A DNA stretch of 64,000 nucleotides from AC-32 sp963746155 (GTDB lineage: Bacteria; Actinomycetota; Thermoleophilia; Gaiellales; Gaiellaceae), in the NCBI GenBank assembly GCA_963746155.1, contig CAVVAB010000006.1, positions 124,001-188,000 of the forward strand, written 5' to 3'. Made by a program: the position numbers and the translations under genes. Below are positions 62,309 through 64,000 of this stretch, in pieces. Every line of letters starts with the position of its first letter. Position 1 is the first letter of the stretch. The notes beneath the pieces were generated by a model. The model saw only the letters and a program-made list of their open reading frames with translations, was not told where the DNA came from and searched no databases.

Positions 62309-63241
62309 TCAGTCGGTGATGGGGGCGGGGTCGAACCCTCGTCCGGGGCCTCGTCCCGCTCCCGCTGGAGCTCGTCGTAGAGCGAGCTGTTCAGAACCGG
62401 CGCGGCGACGACGAGGATCCGAGCATGTAGATGAAGAAGAGGAACGTCGTCGTGGCGCCGAGACCGCCGTAGAGCGAGGTCGACTTCTCGAGCTTCGGCA
62501 CGAGGAAGTTGCCGACCAGCTCGTGGAGCACCTGAAATCCGATCGCGACGAGGAGCGCGCCGGGCAGCAGCGCCTTCCAGGGAGCGTCCCGGTGCGGAAG
62601 CTGAAGAGAGACCCAGAGCCACAGCGCCGCGAGCGGCGCGAACGGTGAGCACGGGCGCGAGGAGGCCCGGCCAGTCGTCACGGACCCACCAGGTGAGTGC
62701 GACCCGGCCCAGAACGCGCACACCACGCCGGTGAAGGCGAGTGACCCCAGCAGCGGCTTGGTCTTCGGAGGAGGCTCGTCCCAGACGAGCGCATGAACGA
62801 GCTGCACCGCCTTCGCGCCCGAGAATCCCGCCCAGAGGAGGAGCGGCACGCCGACCGCGAGGAGCCACCACGAGTCTGGAGTGCGCGGAACGCGCGGCGT
62901 CGCCGATCGCGTTGGTGATCGCCCCCGGAAGGCCGCCCTCTCGACTGCTTTCTCGGTGCTGTCCGCGTTGGGGAAGCCAAGCGCGCCTCCGACGATCAGG
63001 CCGAACGGCAGCAACCACAGGAAGAGCCGATAGGCGAGCCCGCCGGCGAGAACGCTCGCCGCAACACGACGGTTTCGTTCCGCTGCCCGAAGGGGACAGC
63101 GAGCGCCACGTGCCGTTCGCTCGCGCCCTTCGCGCTCGCCTTCGCGGCCGTGAGCTTCGCGCGCGCTCGATCGGTGCGGCCGGCGTCAGAGCCATCGTCA
63201 CGATCGTCTGCCGCGTCGGCTCGATCGTCGACGTCGCTCAT
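62309..63241 (-). CDS. YihY/BrkB-family inner membrane protein, frameshifted
   Basis: About 305 aa after repair. ATG at 63241 starts an acidic head (MSDVDDRADAADDRDDGSD) and a basic helix (ARAKLTAAKASAKGASERHV). The YihY core follows: RRVAASVLAGGLAYRLFLW, LLPFGLIVGGALGF, SWWLLAVGVPLLLWAGFSGAKAVQLVHALVWDEPP, GSLAFTGVVCAFW, APLAALWLWVSLQLPHRDAPWKALLPGALLVAIGFQVLHELVGNFLVPKLEKSTSLYGGLGATTTFLFFIYMLG. The C-terminal RERDEAPDEG joins FDPAPITD and a stop at 62309 after one shift. Frame changes near 63080, 62940, 62650, 62410 and 62330. Family function is unsettled. Confidence 0.78.
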
Positions 63242-63283
63242 CGTTCATCACGGCGCAGCGGTCGAGAGCGAGCCCGTCGCTCC

Positions 63284-64000
63284 TCAATGCTCGGTTCCGG
63301 TGGTGCCCGCCGGGATCGCCGACTCCGCGCTCACATCGGCTGCGTGCACCCTTCGCTGCCTTCCGCTTGTGGCGATCGACGAAGTAGACCGCCGCCAGCG
63401 CCGCAGACGTGATGAGCGAGGAGATGATCAGCGAGGCGAGCGGGAAACCGGCGAGCGTCGTCGACACCCAGTAGGCGAGCGCGCACGTGTAGACCGACCA
63501 GAGGATTCCGCTGAGGACCGACCACCCGAGGAAGCGGCGGTAGCGGATGTCGGAGAGCCCCATGGACGCGTTGACGGCGAAGCGCATCCCTGGGACGTAG
63601 CGCCCGGCGACGATCAGGAGGCCGGGAGAGCGGTCGAGGCCGTCCCAGGCGGTGCGAACCTTCGGATTCTCCAGCGCCTTGTCGAGGTGGGGCTGCATCT
63701 TCGCGGTGTTCATGCGGGCGATCCAGAACAGCGACGAGTCTCCGAGGATCGCACCGATCGCGCCGGCGAGCATGATCCTCCCCAGCGGGAGGCCTCCTCC
63801 AGCGGCGATCGTCGAAGCTGCGCTCAGCGTCGTCTCGCCGGGGAAGATCGGGATGACCGCGTCGAACCAGACGAACAGCAGGCACATGACATAGGCCCAC
63901 CCGTCCGGCACCTCGGCGAGCCACTGGCAATGTCCCCTGGTCCAGGAGTTGGCCCAGGACGATCACGACCAGGAGGACGGCGAATCCACCGAGGATCAGA
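63284..64000 (-). CDS. DedA-family (VTT domain) membrane protein, N-terminus off the window
   Basis: About 235 aa visible. From the right edge: LILGGFAVLLVVIVLGQLLDQG, then (one shift near 63930) QWLAEVPDGWAYVMCLLFVWFDAVIPIFPGETTLSAASTIAAGGG. Core VTT motifs: FPGETTLSAAS, GAILGDSSLFWIARM, GRYVPGMRFAVNASMG (the G-RxxP-R motif), GILWSVYTCALAYWVS. The C-terminal tail shifts near 63345 to ADVSAESAIPAGTTGTEH with stop at 63284. DedA proteins are lipid scramblase/flippase-like. Ends 42 bp before the YihY start, possibly one operon. Confidence 0.85.

Overview
ORGANISM AND DATA QUALITY. The window is very GC-rich, with G/C-dominated third codon positions, many GTG and TTG starts and genes linked by 4-bp ATGA/GTGA overlaps. 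Gene content (odhA-type SucA, PadR/HAAS pair, DUF4239 pair, several small actinobacterial membrane proteins, LuxR-type regulators with degenerate receivers) suggests a high-GC actinobacterium. Thermoleophilia (Gaiellales/Solirubrobacterales) is my best guess, but no phylogenetic marker was tested. Many genes are broken by apparent frameshifts, and at nearly every junction I could resolve, deleting exactly one base restores the family sequence. I read these as +1 insertion errors in the assembly, not decay, and annotate such loci as single genes. Affected stretches are about 1-2.7, 10-19, 21-24.3 and 42.4-64 kb; 28-42.4 kb is essentially clean. LAYOUT. 1-8.7 kb is a surface-glycan locus: a galactose-oxidase-like kelch protein, a polytopic GT-C-like protein, UDP-GlcNAc 2-epimerase, a tightly overlapped GT2 / FAD-oxidoreductase / NDP-sugar epimerase operon, and a Wzx-type flippase. 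8.7-11.8 kb has small unknowns, a 0.5-kb non-coding stretch with hairpins and DnaA-box-like 9-mers, a LuxR-type regulator and an AlkA-like glycosylase. 11.95-19.28 kb is a lasso-peptide biosynthetic cluster. Its minus arm reads regulator, B1 (PqqD-like RRE), HPr-kinase-like kinase, B2 (transglutaminase-like peptidase), precursor A, a perfect hairpin, then C (Asn-synthetase-like cyclase). Its convergent plus arm reads ABC ATPase, ABC-2 permease, nucleotidyltransferase. The precursor is hidden by two insertions and appears in no single intact frame. The repaired peptide has the YxxP leader motif, a Thr at -2, a Gly1-to-Asp9 ring prediction and a C-terminal Ser, the residue phosphorylated by the kinase of paeninodin-type clusters. 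19.4-24 kb holds HyuA/HyuB and small secreted or membrane proteins; 24.1-27 kb holds 2-oxoglutarate dehydrogenase E1. 27-30.8 kb has a proline-rich then Gly/His/Asp-rich secreted protein, a diguanylate cyclase and small proteins. 30.8-45.7 kb is a large polyamine uptake and catabolism region: a YdcTSUV-like transporter with aminobutyraldehyde dehydrogenase, an APC permease, a universal stress protein and an Lrp/AsnC regulator, then a PotABCD-like transporter with a class-III aminotransferase and a DAO-type oxidase. Related inverted-repeat operators lie before the permease and before the Lrp gene. 45.8-64 kb is mixed: a large fibronectin-like secreted protein, a hydrolase / metallo-beta-lactamase-fold / VOC operon, a nuclease, an autoregulated PadR/HAAS pair, small proteins, a SulP permease, a MalT-like LuxR regulator divergent from DUF1254 and flanked by two CMD-family proteins, a DUF4239 pair, a YihY protein and a DedA protein running off the right edge. 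No tRNA, rRNA, CRISPR array or insertion sequence was recognised.
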